NCBI RefSeq assembly: GCF_024721015.1
Contig: NZ_JANAIF010000030.1
Coordinates: forward strand, 1-49,500
Direction: 5' to 3'
DNA: 49,500 bases
DNA from: Xenorhabdus bovienii
GTDB taxonomy: Bacteria > Pseudomonadota > Gammaproteobacteria > Enterobacterales > Enterobacteriaceae
Below the pieces are notes generated by a model. The model saw only the letters and a list, made by a program, of their open reading frames with translations. It was not told where the DNA came from and ran no database searches. Position 1 is the first letter of the stretch, and every line of letters begins with the position of its first letter. Both the position numbers and the translations under genes were made by a program. Below are positions 9,619-20,610 of the stretch, one piece after another.

Positions 9619-10155
9619 ATGCGAGATAGCCGACCACAATCACTGGATACGCTGTTTGAAGACGAGGCAGCTGTCGGTAAAAGCCCTCTTCAAATCATTC
9701 AACAACATGCTATTGCACTTTTGAAACTCAACCGTGCCATTCTCAGTTTATTGCCCGCACAACTGCATCCATGGTGCAGGGTCGCCAATTATCGCAAACA
9801 TATTCTGGTACTGGAAGCAGGAAATGCCAGTTGGATGACCAGACTTCGCTATGAAGTGCCCGTTTTGCTTTCGACACTGAGAAGCGAAATTCTACCATCT
9901 TTATCCTCTATCGACATCAGGATTAATCCATCATTAATGGTCAAACGTAGTAATAATGCGCAAGACTTCGCAAGATCGTCAACAACAGCACCTAATAATG
10001 ATAATCAGAATTTACCAAAGCGCCAATTGAGCCATGAAAGCGCAGAAACATTAATGGTATTGGCTGAACGCAGCCCTGAGAAATTGAAAAGGAAATTAGA
10101 GAGATTGGCTGCGCTGGCCGGAGAGGGTACCAGTACAGCCAAAAAGAAGCGCTAG
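9619..10155 (+). CDS. DciA-like DUF721 protein
   Basis: The 178-residue protein carries a DUF721 domain at about residues 22-105: LKLNRAILSLLPAQLHPWC, then ILVLEAGNASWMTRLRYEVP and a final strand with SSIDIRINP. DUF721 defines DciA, the ancestral bacterial loader of the replicative helicase DnaB, which is usually described as replaced by DnaC in E. coli relatives. The C-terminal third (about 110-178) is polar, with SPEKLKRKLERLAALAGE and a basic tail AKKKR, suggesting nucleic acid contact. It diverges from secM with only 37 bases between the starts. Whether it still loads helicase here is unknown. The family call is firm; the function is inference. Confidence 0.8.
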   Translation: MRDSRPQSLDTLFEDEAAVGKSPLQIIQQHAIALLKLNRAILSLLPAQLHPWCRVANYRKHILVLEAGNASWMTRLRYEVPVLLSTLRSEILPSLSSIDIRINPSLMVKRSNNAQDFARSSTTAPNNDNQNLPKRQLSHESAETLMVLAERSPEKLKRKLERLAALAGEGTSTAKKKR

Positions 10156-10246
10156 CGCTGAATAAAAAACATCAGCGAAAAAAGCGTGATAGATAACATA
10201 ACTCATTGATTCATCACAGGAATGTTCTCAGTACACTTTTTGGCTA

Positions 10247-11164
10247 CTATGCCATCACTGTCGATGGAGCACGGAAAGCCAGCGGCATTTCAGCTTCATC
10301 TTCAAACGTGACAAATTCCCAAGCACTTTCATGCGCCAAGACTGCTTGCAGCAGCTTGTTATTCAATGCATGGCCTGATTTGAACGCAGTAAACGCGCCA
10401 ATGATGTTATAGCCGCACATGAACAGATCACCGATGGCATCCAGCATTTTATGACGGACGAACTCATCTTCAAAACGCAGACCATCTTCATTGAGTACGC
10501 GGTAGTCATCTACCACAATGGCGCAATCGAAACTGCCACCGAGGCACAGGCCTTGGGATTGCAGGTACTCAATATCGCGCATAAATCCAAAAGTACGTGC
10601 ACGGCTAATCTGGCGGACAAACGAATCCGCAGAGAAATCCAAACTATAACGTTGTGAGCTGGAATCAATAGCCGGATGGTTGAAGTCAATGGTAAAGTCC
10701 AGACTAAAACCGTGATATGGCGCTAATTCAGCCCATTTATCACCATCTTCTACGCGAACTGCGTCTTTCATGCGTACGAATTTCTTCGCGACATTCAGCT
10801 CTTCAATGCCTGCATCTAACAGCAGAAAAACGAACGGGCTGGCACTACCATCCATAATCGGGATTTCTGGTGCATCGACGTCAATAACAATGTTATCGAT
10901 ACCCAGACCTGCCAACGCCGCGTTCAAGTGCTCAACGGTTGAAATTCGCACATTGTGTTCATTTACCAGACAAGTACAGAGCATGGTATCACGCACGGAT
11001 TTAGCATTCGCCGGAAAATCTACCGGTGGATTCAAATCAGTACGACGATAGATGACCCCGGTATTAGCCGGCGCTGGACGCATTGTCAGCGTGACTTTTT
11101 TACCGGTGTGCAAACCAACGCCGGTCGCTTGAACAGTCCGTTTTAATGTCCTTTGTTTGATCAT
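10247..11164 (-). CDS. lpxC: UDP-3-O-acyl-N-acetylglucosamine deacetylase LpxC
   Basis: LpxC removes the N-acetyl group in the first committed step of lipid A synthesis. From the ATG at 11162-11164 the protein is 305 residues, identical in length to E. coli, and begins MIKQRTLKR; an in-frame ATG 3 bases upstream and a longer reading are less likely. Catalytic and zinc residues are visible: E78-H79 in STVEHLNAA, and HKMLDAIGD with the second His and the Asp. The tail [11 protein letters not shown] resembles the E. coli tail that FtsH recognises, so regulated proteolysis is likely conserved. It follows ftsZ by 98 bases with its own leader hairpin and probably its own promoter. Confidence 0.98.
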   Translation of the reverse strand: MIKQRTLKRTVQATGVGLHTGKKVTLTMRPAPANTGVIYRRTDLNPPVDFPANAKSVRDTMLCTCLVNEHNVRISTVEHLNAALAGLGIDNIVIDVDAPEIPIMDGSASPFVFLLLDAGIEELNVAKKFVRMKDAVRVEDGDKWAELAPYHGFSLDFTIDFNHPAIDSSSQRYSLDFSADSFVRQISRARTFGFMRDIEYLQSQGLCLGGSFDCAIVVDDYRVLNEDGLRFEDEFVRHKMLDAIGDLFMCGYNIIGAFTAFKSGHALNNKLLQAVLAHESAWEFVTFEDEAEMPLAFRAPSTVMA

Positions 11165-11188
11165 CATTATATCTCGCAATGTTACCCA

Positions 11189-11222
11189 TCCTGCCAATTA
11201 CTATAAAACATAATTGGCAGGA
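11189..11222 (-). promoter_or_regulatory. lpxC leader: promoter candidate and 12-bp perfect hairpin
   Basis: TCCTGCCAATTA (11189-11200) and TAATTGGCAGGA (11211-11222) form a perfect 12-bp stem with a 10-base loop between ftsZ and lpxC. On the minus strand the loop holds TATAGT, which could be the -10 of an lpxC promoter; a good -35 is not obvious. There is no T run after the stem in either direction, so it is not a typical terminator. Confidence 0.45.
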
Positions 11223-11262
11223 CAGTTTAGCACAAAAAGCGGAGAATCCTATCTTTTAGCTA

Positions 11263-12426
11263 TTAATCAGCCTGTTTGCGCAAAAACGCTGGAATATCTA
11301 GATAATCAGGCTCTTTGCTTGTCTGCGCATTTTGATCATTGACCACTTTTGCAGCGGTTTTTTTCTCTTCAGACAATGACGGGATTCCACCAGACATCTG
11401 CGGGTAACGGCGATCCAGTGTATTTGACTGAGATACTTTGTTGTTGGTCACCAGCGTAATTTCAGGACGCTTGTCCATCCCAATACCCGTTGCCACAACC
11501 GTTACACGCAGCTCATCGTTCATGTCTGGATCCAGTGACGTACCGATAACCACCGTCGCATTGTCAGAGGCAAATGCACGAATTGTGTTACCCACCGTTT
11601 CAAACTCATCCAGACGCAAATCAAAGCCAGCAGTAATGTTAACCAGTACGCCACGTGCACCAGAAAGATCAATATCTTCCAGTAACGGGCTGGAAATAGC
11701 CATTTCAGCCGCTTCTTCTGCACGGTCTTCACCTTGTGAAATACCTGATCCCATCATGGCGTATCCCATTTCAGACATCACGGTACGAACGTCAGCGAAG
11801 TCAACGTTCATCAGTCCTGGGCGAGTAATCAGTTCAGCGATACCTTGAACCGCCCCTTTTAGGACGTCATTGGCTGCACCGAATGCATCCAGCAGGGAAA
11901 TGCCGCGACCCAGCACTTTCAATAATTTGTCATTTGGAATAGTGATCAGTGAGTCCACATGTTTGGACAGTTCAGTGATCCCCTGTTCCGCGAAGGCCAT
12001 TCGCTTCTTGCCTTCGAAATTGAATGGCTTGGTAACGACAGCAACGGTCAGAATACCAAGCTCTTTGGCAATTTCAGCCACAACGGGGGCTGCGCCAGTT
12101 CCCGTACCACCGCCCATGCCGGCAGCGATGAATACCATGTCGGCACCTTCCAGGGCAGTACGCAATGCTTCGCGATCTTCTTCTGCCGCAGTACGGCCGA
12201 CTTCAGGGTTTGCACCAGCGCCCAATCCTTTTGTAATGCCGTTGCCAATCTGGATAGTCTGACCGACAGCTGTTTTGCGCAGCGCCTGAGCATCGGTGTT
12301 AATCGCAAAGAAGTCTACACCTTCAATACGTTCACGCACCATGTGCTCAACAGCATTACCGCCGCCGCCGCCGACGCCGATGACTTTAATCACCGCGTCG
12401 TTGGTTAATTCCAGTGGTTCAAACAT
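11263..12426 (-). CDS. ftsZ: Cell division GTPase FtsZ
   Basis: FtsZ is the tubulin homologue that polymerises at midcell and recruits the divisome. The 387-residue protein has the tubulin signature GGGTGTG at residues 105-111. It also has the catalytic T7 loop [11 protein letters not shown], a variable spacer around residues 320-370, and the conserved tail [14 protein letters not shown] that binds FtsA, ZipA and ZapD. It is 4 residues longer than in E. coli, the difference lying in the spacer. It follows ftsA by 66 bases in the dcw cluster, as in E. coli. Confidence 0.99.
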   Translation of the reverse strand: MFEPLELTNDAVIKVIGVGGGGGNAVEHMVRERIEGVDFFAINTDAQALRKTAVGQTIQIGNGITKGLGAGANPEVGRTAAEEDREALRTALEGADMVFIAAGMGGGTGTGAAPVVAEIAKELGILTVAVVTKPFNFEGKKRMAFAEQGITELSKHVDSLITIPNDKLLKVLGRGISLLDAFGAANDVLKGAVQGIAELITRPGLMNVDFADVRTVMSEMGYAMMGSGISQGEDRAEEAAEMAISSPLLEDIDLSGARGVLVNITAGFDLRLDEFETVGNTIRAFASDNATVVIGTSLDPDMNDELRVTVVATGIGMDKRPEITLVTNNKVSQSNTLDRRYPQMSGGIPSLSEEKKTAAKVVNDQNAQTSKEPDYLDIPAFLRKQAD

Positions 12427-12492
12427 AATTTCTCTCCGTTTTGTGCCTTTATGTCGAGGCCGGCGTCATTGTCGCGGCCTCTGTATAAAAAA

Positions 12493-13749
12493 TCAAAATT
12501 CTTTTCTCAGCCAGCTGCTGACTTTTTTGAACCAGCCGCTCACTGACGTTCTTTTATCGGCATCAGAATCGCCACCAAGGTGAGATTCTTTGCCGTAATG
12601 CAGAAGCCCGACTGCCGTTGAGTAGCAAGGCTCCTGCACATAATCCGTCAGACCAGTAATGTTCAGGGGACGGCCAATACGTACTTGGGTATGGAATACC
12701 CGCTGAGCACATTCAGCCACGCCATCTATTTGAGCTCCTCCCCCGGTCAAGACAATCCCTGCTGCCAGATGGTGTTTTACTCCCTGCTGACGTAATTGTT
12801 CCTGCAATCGCAGAATTTCATCATTCACTAAATTCAGCAGTTCGGTATAACGAGGTTCGATCACCTCAGCCAGCGTCTGGCGTTGCAGGCTACGGGGAGG
12901 ACGTCCTCCCACGCTTGGAACCTCTACACTTTCATCCTTGCTGACTATCGAACCCAATGCGCAACCGTGCCGAACCTTGATGGTTTCAGCATCACTTGGA
13001 GGCGTTCCAAACGCATAGGCGATATCACTGGTGACGACATTTCCTGCATAAGGGATCACCTTGGTATGGCGCAATGCGCCGCCAGTGTATACAGCGATAT
13101 CCATTGTGCCGCCGCCGATATCAACGACACAAACGCCCAATTCACGTTCATCCTCGGTCAGAACAGCATAACTTGCCGCCAGACCCGCAAAAATAAGTTG
13201 ATCAACTTTCAGTCCACAACGTTCAACAGCTTTTACAATATTTTTTGCCATGTCGTTATGGCAGGTAATCAAGTGGACTTTTGCCTGCATACGCACGCCA
13301 GAAAGCCCGACCGGATTTTTGATCCCTTCCTGATAATCGATAGCGTATTCCTGTGGGATCACATGCAAAATACGGTGTTCATCACGAACACGAACCGATT
13401 TGGCCGTGTGGACAACACTGTCCACATCGTCCTGTGTCACTTCTTCTTCCGAAATCGGCACCATGCCAATTTCGTTCTGGCAACTGATATGCTTACCGGA
13501 AAGTCCCAGATAAACTGAAGATATCTGGCAGTCCGCCATTAATTCAGCCTGATCAATCGCACGCTGTACGCATTTAACGACCGATTCAAGGTCGTTGACA
13601 CCACCTTTATCCATACCGCGGGATGGACAACTTCCCACTCCGATAATATTAACCATACCATCGGGCAGAATTTCACCAACCAGGGCAGATACCTTTGCTG
13701 TCCCGATTTCAAGGCCAACTACCAATTTTCTGTCCGTTGATTTGATCAT
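12493..13749 (-). CDS. ftsA: Cell division protein FtsA
   Basis: FtsA is an actin-like ATPase that anchors FtsZ filaments to the membrane. The start is placed at the ATG of 13747-13749, giving 418 residues (E. coli 420) and beginning MIKSTDRKLVVGLEIG; the longer frame to 13824 would run deep into ftsQ. Actin-fold motifs are seen: phosphate loops VGLEIGTAKV and VVDIGGGTMDIAVY, and the adenosine motif TGGGAQIDG. The last 14 residues (GWFKKVSSWLRKEF) form the amphipathic membrane-targeting helix. ftsQ ends 22 bases upstream. Confidence 0.98.
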   Translation of the reverse strand: MIKSTDRKLVVGLEIGTAKVSALVGEILPDGMVNIIGVGSCPSRGMDKGGVNDLESVVKCVQRAIDQAELMADCQISSVYLGLSGKHISCQNEIGMVPISEEEVTQDDVDSVVHTAKSVRVRDEHRILHVIPQEYAIDYQEGIKNPVGLSGVRMQAKVHLITCHNDMAKNIVKAVERCGLKVDQLIFAGLAASYAVLTEDERELGVCVVDIGGGTMDIAVYTGGALRHTKVIPYAGNVVTSDIAYAFGTPPSDAETIKVRHGCALGSIVSKDESVEVPSVGGRPPRSLQRQTLAEVIEPRYTELLNLVNDEILRLQEQLRQQGVKHHLAAGIVLTGGGAQIDGVAECAQRVFHTQVRIGRPLNITGLTDYVQEPCYSTAVGLLHYGKESHLGGDSDADKRTSVSGWFKKVSSWLRKEF

Positions 13750-13771
13750 TGTTATTCTGCCTGTCTCTGTA

Positions 13772-14596
13772 TTATTGCCAGTCACTGTTATTTTTCTGCC
13801 CGTTGATTGAAACCGGCGCATCAATTAATAAAGGAGCCCAACCTACCGCAGCGCCGCTGTCATAACGTAAGTCTACATAAGCCACGCGTTTCTCCGTGTT
13901 TTTCTGCAACACAGGATAAAGTTCAATAAAACGTTTAATCCGCTTCACATCATTTTTATTTCCCAGTTCCAGCCGAATGTCGTTATCCAGAATTAATTGC
14001 CAAGCATTACGCTCCGTCATGATCACCGTTTTCAATTTCATTTTATGTTCAGTAAACAAGGGCGCTACTTTGTTATATTCTGCCAATACCTCTTTCTCTT
14101 TACCTTCAGGGCCAGAAAGCATGGCGTAATGCCTTTTGACACTACGCTCTATCGGCAAACTAAATACATTTCCTTCTACATCCAGCATGTGCGTATCATT
14201 CCAACGCACATAAGGCACGTATTCTACCAGATGAATTTTTAGTTCATCAGGCCATTGTTTACGCACAGTGACTTGCCGAATCCACGGTAGCCGTTCTATC
14301 TGCCCCTGAATAATATTGACATCCTGTGTCATAAATGTCCCGATCGCGCCAAATGCCATTATTGCTCGCCTGACATCATCATTCGTGGTGTAATGGCGTT
14401 CACCAGTCAACACCAGTTTTGAGAGCGCTAATCTGTTTGAATCCTTCATCCAGTCCAATGTCATCCAGCCTCCCCATACGATGGTGCCAATCACCATCAG
14501 GAAGAAAACAATCCCTGCTAGATGATAGCCATTACTGGGGCGGGAGCTTTGCGTTTCACTTTCTCGCTCCCGGGTATTCCGGGCTGCCTGTGACAT
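13772..14596 (-). CDS. ftsQ: Cell division protein FtsQ
   Basis: FtsQ is a bitopic inner-membrane protein that links early division proteins to FtsB, FtsL and the septal synthase. The 274 residues comprise a basic cytoplasmic tail (about 1-24), one membrane helix (about 25-47), the POTRA domain ([22 protein letters not shown], about 58-130) and a beta domain to about residue 250. It starts 1 base after the ddlB stop and is followed at 22 bases by ftsA. Confidence 0.97.
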   Translation of the reverse strand: MSQAARNTRERESETQSSRPSNGYHLAGIVFFLMVIGTIVWGGWMTLDWMKDSNRLALSKLVLTGERHYTTNDDVRRAIMAFGAIGTFMTQDVNIIQGQIERLPWIRQVTVRKQWPDELKIHLVEYVPYVRWNDTHMLDVEGNVFSLPIERSVKRHYAMLSGPEGKEKEVLAEYNKVAPLFTEHKMKLKTVIMTERNAWQLILDNDIRLELGNKNDVKRIKRFIELYPVLQKNTEKRVAYVDLRYDSGAAVGWAPLLIDAPVSINGQKNNSDWQ

Positions 14597-14597
14597 A

Positions 14598-15518
14598 TCA
14601 ATCGGCCAACTCCAGAATTTTCACCACGAGTTGTGAAAAACTGAGTCCGGACTGACGTGCGGCCATCGGTACTAGACTATGGCTGGTCATACCTGGAGAT
14701 GTATTCACTTCCAGCAGATAGAAATTACCATTGCCATCATCCATGATATCAACCCGACCCCAGCCACTGCACCCCAGCGCCTTATACGCTCTTGATGCAA
14801 TCTCTGCCAGTTCCTGTTCTTTTTCCGCGCTCAAGCCACTTGGGCAGAAATATTTCGTTTCATTGGAAAGATATTTCGCATCGTAATCATAAAACACTTC
14901 CGGCGCTTGGATACGGATAGAGGGTAAAATCTCATCGCCCAAGAATGCCACGGTATATTCAGGACCAAACAACCATTTTTCAACCAGCACATCCGTGTCG
15001 TACTGGAACGCCAGTTCCAATGCCCCGCGCAGTTCGGAATAATCATTCACTTTAGTCATGCCAACACTGGAGCCTTCCAGATTCGGCTTCACCATTAATG
15101 GAAGCTCTAATTCTCGAACATATTCTTGGAGTTGAAAATCATTAACTTGTTCAAATTTTTGAGCATTAATTACGGCATACGGAGAAACCGGCAACTTTGC
15201 TCCCTGCCATAACTGTTTTGTACGCAATTTGTCCATTGACAAAGCTGATGCCATAACACCACTGCCGGTATAAGGGATCTGCAAAAACTCCAATACCCCT
15301 TGCAGCGTACCATCTTCACCACCACGCCCATGCAGAGCGATGAAGGCTTTGCTGAACCCTTCTCCTTTGAGTTTAGTCACATCAAAGTCTTTTGTATCGA
15401 CTGAATACGCATTAATGCCTGCTTCTTTCAGCCCAGCCACAACAGATTGTCCTGATTGCAGTGAAACTTCCCGCTCAGCGGATGTTCCGCCCAATAGAAC
15501 AGCGACCTTCTCAACCAT
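14598..15518 (-). CDS. ddlB: D-alanine--D-alanine ligase B
   Basis: Ddl joins two D-alanines with ATP for the peptidoglycan stem peptide. The ATG at 15516-15518 gives 306 residues, the E. coli DdlB length, beginning [19 protein letters not shown]. It is preceded by a strong GGGAGAG ribosome site, so the upstream in-frame ATG at 15533 is disfavoured. The ATP-grasp fold shows [14 protein letters not shown] and the C-terminal metal site [19 protein letters not shown]. The start overlaps the end of murC by 8 bases, suggesting translational coupling. Confidence 0.97.
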   Translation of the reverse strand: MVEKVAVLLGGTSAEREVSLQSGQSVVAGLKEAGINAYSVDTKDFDVTKLKGEGFSKAFIALHGRGGEDGTLQGVLEFLQIPYTGSGVMASALSMDKLRTKQLWQGAKLPVSPYAVINAQKFEQVNDFQLQEYVRELELPLMVKPNLEGSSVGMTKVNDYSELRGALELAFQYDTDVLVEKWLFGPEYTVAFLGDEILPSIRIQAPEVFYDYDAKYLSNETKYFCPSGLSAEKEQELAEIASRAYKALGCSGWGRVDIMDDGNGNFYLLEVNTSPGMTSHSLVPMAARQSGLSFSQLVVKILELAD

Positions 15519-16986
15519 GATGCTCTCCCTCATTAAAAGACGGCTGTAATTTTGTTTCAGCCAGATTGCGCGCTATTTTACCGATATTACCGGCACCCTG
15601 AATCAACACTAAATCATTGTTTTCCATTACCTGTGACAGCATGGCTGAAATTTGCTCTGGATCTGACACAAAAATCGGGTCCAATTTCCCACGATTACGA
15701 ATGGTACGGCACAAAGAGCGGCTATCAGCACCCGGAATTGGGGTTTCACCTGCCGAATACACATCCAGCATCAACAGAACATCCACCTGACTCAGAATAT
15801 TGGCAAAATCATCATATAAATCACGAGTTCTCGTATAGCGATGCGGCTGGAACAGCATCACAATACGCTTATCTGGCCAACCCGCCCTCGCAGCCTTAAT
15901 CGTGGCATCGACTTCGGTTGGATGATGACCATAATCATCCACCAGCATCACGCTACCTTCTTTGCCATTAATATGTTTGAGGGAGAATTCACCCAGAAAA
16001 TCAAAGCGGCGCCCCGTTCCCTGAAATTCAGCCAGTGAAGCCAGAATAGCAGCATCATTGATCCCTTCTTCTGTCGCTACAGCGACAGCGGCCGTCGCAT
16101 TCAGCGCGTTATGACGCCCCGGTGCATTCAATACAACATGCAGTTCTGGCAAGTCATCACGGCTGATGGTGAAAAAACCCTGAGCTCCCTTCTGCTCGTA
16201 ATGCGTAATGCGGATGTCTGCTTCTTCGCTGAAACCATAGGTCGTGATATAACGCCCAATGCGGGGAATTAACTCTTTCACGACAGGATCATCAATGCAC
16301 ATCACGGCACGACCATAAAACGGCAAGTTATGCAGGAAATTAACGAATGTCTGTTTCAGATTTTCGAAATCCCCCTGATAGGTATCCATGTGGTCAGCTT
16401 CAATATTGGTGACAACCGCCATCATAGGCTGCAAGTGCAGGAAAGAAGCATCGCTTTCATCCGCTTCAGCAATCAGGTAACGGCTGGTTCCAAGACGGGC
16501 ATGTGTGCCTGCGGCCTTAACCAGCCCCCCATTGACGAATGTAGGGTCAAGGCCAGCCTGAGCATAAATGCCAGCAATCATCGCTGTCGTCGTCGTTTTT
16601 CCATGCGTTCCCGCGATAGCGATGCCATGCCGATAACGCATCAGCTCTGCCAGCATTTCCGCCCGGCGAATAACCGGAATACGTGCTTCACGGGCAGCAA
16701 TAATTTCTGGGTTGTCCGCAGAGATTGCCGTGGATGCAACGACCACACTGGCATCTCGTACGTTTTCCGAACGGTGATTGAAATAAATGGTTGCACCCAG
16801 TGCAATCAGCTGTTGTGTGACGGGATTGGGTGCCAAATCAGAACCACTTATCTGATAACCTTCATTAGCCAACACCTCGGCGATCCCACCCATGCCAGCA
16901 CCACCAATGCCGACAAAGTGGATATGCCTGACTTTTCTCATTTCAGGCACGGAAACTCTTAATTTCGCCAACTGTTGTGTATTCAC
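15511..16986 (-). CDS. murC: UDP-N-acetylmuramate--L-alanine ligase
   Basis: MurC adds L-alanine to UDP-MurNAc, the first amino acid ligation of peptidoglycan synthesis. It has 491 residues, the same as E. coli. There is an N-terminal Rossmann-like domain ([17 protein letters not shown], about 22-38), the Mur ligase P-loop [10 protein letters not shown] (about 125-134), and the C-terminal domain with [15 protein letters not shown] and [11 protein letters not shown]. It lies 36 bases after murG and overlaps ddlB by 8 bases. Confidence 0.99.
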   Translation of the reverse strand: MNTQQLAKLRVSVPEMRKVRHIHFVGIGGAGMGGIAEVLANEGYQISGSDLAPNPVTQQLIALGATIYFNHRSENVRDASVVVASTAISADNPEIIAAREARIPVIRRAEMLAELMRYRHGIAIAGTHGKTTTTAMIAGIYAQAGLDPTFVNGGLVKAAGTHARLGTSRYLIAEADESDASFLHLQPMMAVVTNIEADHMDTYQGDFENLKQTFVNFLHNLPFYGRAVMCIDDPVVKELIPRIGRYITTYGFSEEADIRITHYEQKGAQGFFTISRDDLPELHVVLNAPGRHNALNATAAVAVATEEGINDAAILASLAEFQGTGRRFDFLGEFSLKHINGKEGSVMLVDDYGHHPTEVDATIKAARAGWPDKRIVMLFQPHRYTRTRDLYDDFANILSQVDVLLMLDVYSAGETPIPGADSRSLCRTIRNRGKLDPIFVSDPEQISAMLSQVMENNDLVLIQGAGNIGKIARNLAETKLQPSFNEGEHHG

Positions 16987-17022
16987 GTTTTAATCTTCAC
17001 TAGTTATGTTTACGTCGCCGTT

Positions 17023-18108
17023 CTACTTGGAACGGCCTGAATGATTTTTAACAGCATCGATCAACGCTGCTGCCACACGCTCAGTTGCATTGACGATGGC
17101 AACTGAACGCGCCTTTTCTGCCATTTCCAACAATTGTGGACGCTGCCACTGCGTGAGCAGATCCACTACGGCCTCGGCCGTAAATTGAGGCTGTTCAAGT
17201 ATTTTTGCCGCCCCCGCTTTTTCCAGCGGCAAAGCATTCCAATATTGCTGGCGATCTTTATGTTGAAATGGCACAAAGATCGCAGGTAATCCTGCCGCAG
17301 AAACTTCGCTGACCGTCAATGCACCCGAACGACACACCACGATATCAGCCCACGCATAAGCCTGCGCCATATCATCAATAAATTCAGTCACTTTAAATTC
17401 AGATTTAGCTGAATTTTCATATTTTTTGTGTGTTTCTTCCTGCGCGCCTTTTCCTGCCTGATGCCATACAGTGATGTGATCACCCATACGGTCAGCCACT
17501 TCTGGCATGATTTGATTCAGAATTCTTGCACCCTGACTACCTCCAACGACCAGTACACGGATAGATCCTTCTCTTCCTGCCAGACGCTGTGCAGGCACTG
17601 GCAGCGCCAGTACATCTTCACGCACAGGATTGCCGACAACAGGTGCATCAGAAAATGCGCCGGGAAATGCCTGCAAGACCGTTTTCGCAATTTTGGCCAG
17701 CCAGCGGTTGGTCAATCCGGCAATACCATTCTGTTCATGCAGAACAACCGGAATGCCACACAGCCATGCAGCAATTCCGCCAGGCCCTGAGACATAGCCG
17801 CCCATACCCAGAACAACGTCCGGCTGATAGCGGCGCATGATCGTTTTTGCCTGCCGGATCGCCTTAAAAATTCTGACAGGAGCCGCAAAGAGTGCTTTTA
17901 TTCCTTTGCCACGCAATCCTGAAATTTGGATAAATTCAATATCAATACCCTGTTTAGGAACCAAATCTGCTTCCATACGATCAGCGGTTCCCAACCAGCG
18001 AATTTCCCAGCCTTGTTCTTTTAAATGTTGGGCAACCGCCAGCCCCGGGAAAACATGGCCTCCCGTACCGCCTGCCATTACCATTAAACGCCGGTTTCTG
18101 CCGCTCAT
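17023..18108 (-). CDS. murG: UDP-N-acetylglucosamine--lipid I GlcNAc transferase
   Basis: MurG converts lipid I to lipid II on the inner face of the membrane. The 361-residue GT28 glycosyltransferase begins with [20 protein letters not shown] (the G-loop) and has the second glycine loop [13 protein letters not shown]. The UDP-GlcNAc site is [23 protein letters not shown], with FQHKDRQ following. It is slightly longer than E. coli MurG (355), the extra residues being near the end. Its start overlaps the ftsW stop by 4 bases. Confidence 0.99.
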   Translation of the reverse strand: MSGRNRRLMVMAGGTGGHVFPGLAVAQHLKEQGWEIRWLGTADRMEADLVPKQGIDIEFIQISGLRGKGIKALFAAPVRIFKAIRQAKTIMRRYQPDVVLGMGGYVSGPGGIAAWLCGIPVVLHEQNGIAGLTNRWLAKIAKTVLQAFPGAFSDAPVVGNPVREDVLALPVPAQRLAGREGSIRVLVVGGSQGARILNQIMPEVADRMGDHITVWHQAGKGAQEETHKKYENSAKSEFKVTEFIDDMAQAYAWADIVVCRSGALTVSEVSAAGLPAIFVPFQHKDRQQYWNALPLEKAGAAKILEQPQFTAEAVVDLLTQWQRPQLLEMAEKARSVAIVNATERVAAALIDAVKNHSGRSK

Positions 18109-19298
18109 TTGGGGCTCCTTACAAACGCCTGTGCTTTTGCCAGACGCACTTCATAATCAATTCGCAATAATAAGACGATAGCCGTTGACATCACGATCAA
18201 ACTCGAACCACCGTAACTCACAAGAGGTAATGTCAAACCTTTCGTTGGCAACATACCTGACGCTGCACCGACATTGATGAATGCCTGAAAGCTGAACCAG
18301 ATGCCGATTGCACAAGCCAAAAAACCAGCAAAGCGCTGATTAAGCTGTAATGCTCGGCGACCAATCATCATTGCGCGAAAGGCGACGAAGAATACCATTG
18401 ACAACACTAAAACCACACCCAAATAACCTAATTCTTCGGCCAGAATGGAGAAAATAAAGTCAGTATGCGCTTCGGGCAGGTATTCCATTTTCTGGATTGA
18501 ATTTCCTAACCCCTGCCCGAAAAAGTCCCCACGACCAAATGCCATTAGCGATTGTGTTAACTGGTAACCGCTGCCGAAGGGATCATCCCACGGATTAAGG
18601 AAAGAGGTTACTCGACGCATACGATAAGGTTCAGCGACAATCAACACGCAGACGGCAAATATTCCACAGCCAATGATGGCAAGGAACTGCCACAATTTGG
18701 CACCGGCCAGAAACAACAGTGCCAGCGTTGTCACAAACAAAACAATAACGGTTCCCAAATCGGGCTGCGCCAATAGCAGAATAGCCAGCGCAATCATTAC
18801 GCCCATAGGCTTGCAGAAACCCCAAAAGTTGTTTCTCACTTCCTCTACTTTTCTCACCAGGTAGCTCGATAGGTAACAGAAAAGTGACAACTTCGATAAT
18901 TCCGCTGGCTGAATACGCAATGGGCCAATCGCCACCCAGCGAGATGCACCATTGACAGAGCTGCCAACCAGCAGCACCACAACAAGCATGATGATCGTGC
19001 CCAGCAATATAATGTTGCTGTAACGCTGCCAAAACTCCATTGGGATGCGCAAGGTGATGAGTGATAATATAAACGCCAGCACCAAGTAAATTGCATCACG
19101 CTGCGCAAAAATAAACGGATCTTGTGCGAGACGCTGACCCACTGGCATTGAGGCCGATGTCACCATCACAAAACCTATCACAGCCAATCCCAATATCATC
19201 CAGACCAGGGTACGATCATACATGACGATATCCGTGGCATCGGTCTCCACGTTCCCCGTCAGCCAATTTTTAAATTTACCGAGGCCTGGAATAGTCAT
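18105..19298 (-). CDS. ftsW: Septal peptidoglycan glycosyltransferase FtsW
   Basis: FtsW is the SEDS-family polymerase that works with FtsI to make septal peptidoglycan. The 397-residue protein is almost wholly hydrophobic with about ten membrane helices. It contains the SEDS signatures ([13 protein letters not shown], the [18 protein letters not shown] loop, and [15 protein letters not shown] near the end). Its start codon is at the last base of murD (1-base ATGA-type contact) and it overlaps murG by 4 bases, so translation is probably coupled. Confidence 0.98.
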   Translation of the reverse strand: MTIPGLGKFKNWLTGNVETDATDIVMYDRTLVWMILGLAVIGFVMVTSASMPVGQRLAQDPFIFAQRDAIYLVLAFILSLITLRIPMEFWQRYSNIILLGTIIMLVVVLLVGSSVNGASRWVAIGPLRIQPAELSKLSLFCYLSSYLVRKVEEVRNNFWGFCKPMGVMIALAILLLAQPDLGTVIVLFVTTLALLFLAGAKLWQFLAIIGCGIFAVCVLIVAEPYRMRRVTSFLNPWDDPFGSGYQLTQSLMAFGRGDFFGQGLGNSIQKMEYLPEAHTDFIFSILAEELGYLGVVLVLSMVFFVAFRAMMIGRRALQLNQRFAGFLACAIGIWFSFQAFINVGAASGMLPTKGLTLPLVSYGGSSLIVMSTAIVLLLRIDYEVRLAKAQAFVRSPK

Positions 19299-20608
19299 TA
19301 GCCTAACTCCTCTGCCAAACGGGCAAATTCATGGCCGCGATGTTCAAAACCATTGAACTGGTCAAAGCTCGCACAAGCGGGTGACAGCAGCACCATGTCG
19401 CCAGTCATCAGCTTCGGTGCAATTTCTCTCATTGCCTGTTCCATCGTTTCTGTCAACGTGGAAATTTCAGGACGCAATTGCGCCAGCTGATTTCCATCAC
19501 AACCAAAACAATAAAGGCGAATGTTATTTCCCGATACATAAGGTTGCAGTGGAGTAAAGTCAGCAGCTTTTCCATCCCCGCCGAGTAAAAGATAGAGCGT
19601 ACCTTCCAATGTCAGTCCACTGAGTGCTGCCTGGGTACTGCCGACGTTTGTTGCCTTGGAATCATTTACCCAACGAACGCCATTTCTCATATGCACGACT
19701 TGAAAACGGTGTGCCAACCCCGGATAAGTCTGCAATGCCTGAAGACTGGCTTCGCGAGGGATACCTACGGCATCAGCCAACGCCAATGCTGCCAGGCCGT
19801 TGATGTAGTTATGTTGCCCTGTCAACCGAATCTGACGGGTTTCCAATAAAGATTGATGGTTAACCACCAGTTGTTGACGTCCACTCTCAAGCTGATAAAC
19901 ACCACTATCCACACCAAAACTGATACAGCGGCTATCTTTACCTGCTTCCGGCAATGTCAATGCATCCTGTTCATTCACCACGCACACTTTTGCCTGATCA
20001 TAGATACGCAGTTTTGCTGCACGATACTGCGACAACCCGTCCGGATAACGAACCATATGGTCTTCAGTGACATTCAAAACAGTCGCTGCGGCAGCTTTCA
20101 GACTGTAAGTAGTTTCAAGCTGAAAGCTGGAAAGTTCCAATACATACAACTGGCAAGGCTGTTTCAGCAGTTCCAGAGCAGGAACACCAATATTTCCTCC
20201 CACACCAACCTGCCATCCGGCTTCTTTTGCCATCTCCCCGACAAGAGTCGTGACGGTGCTTTTACCATTTGAACCCGTAATGGCGACAATCGGTGCTGTC
20301 GCCTCACGGCAAAACAATTCAATATCACCGACAATTTCAATGTCGGCGTCGGCCGCTGCCTGTAACTCAGGTGTTGCCAGTGCGATACCCGGACTGGCAA
20401 CGATTAAATCTGCGTCCATCAACCATTGTGTATTCAGGCTACCCCTGTGACACTCAACGTCATCAGGCAGCTTATCGCTGCCCGGTGGCACTAGGCGGGT
20501 ATCCATCACACGCGGAGTCACACCATGTGCTATGAAAAAGTCAACGCAGGAGAGGCCCGTCAGCCCCAATCCAACAATAACGACTTTTTTACCCAAATAT
20601 TCAGCCAT
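19298..20608 (-). CDS. murD: UDP-N-acetylmuramoyl-L-alanine--D-glutamate ligase
   Basis: MurD adds D-glutamate to UDP-MurNAc-L-Ala. The 436-residue protein (E. coli 438) has the N-terminal nucleotide domain [18 protein letters not shown] and the P-loop [14 protein letters not shown] (about 110-123). The central substrate region includes [11 protein letters not shown]. The C-terminal domain carries [12 protein letters not shown] and [12 protein letters not shown]. It starts 2 bases after mraY ends and touches ftsW. Confidence 0.99.
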   Translation of the reverse strand: MAEYLGKKVVIVGLGLTGLSCVDFFIAHGVTPRVMDTRLVPPGSDKLPDDVECHRGSLNTQWLMDADLIVASPGIALATPELQAAADADIEIVGDIELFCREATAPIVAITGSNGKSTVTTLVGEMAKEAGWQVGVGGNIGVPALELLKQPCQLYVLELSSFQLETTYSLKAAAATVLNVTEDHMVRYPDGLSQYRAAKLRIYDQAKVCVVNEQDALTLPEAGKDSRCISFGVDSGVYQLESGRQQLVVNHQSLLETRQIRLTGQHNYINGLAALALADAVGIPREASLQALQTYPGLAHRFQVVHMRNGVRWVNDSKATNVGSTQAALSGLTLEGTLYLLLGGDGKAADFTPLQPYVSGNNIRLYCFGCDGNQLAQLRPEISTLTETMEQAMREIAPKLMTGDMVLLSPACASFDQFNGFEHRGHEFARLAEELG

Positions 20609-20610
20609 GA

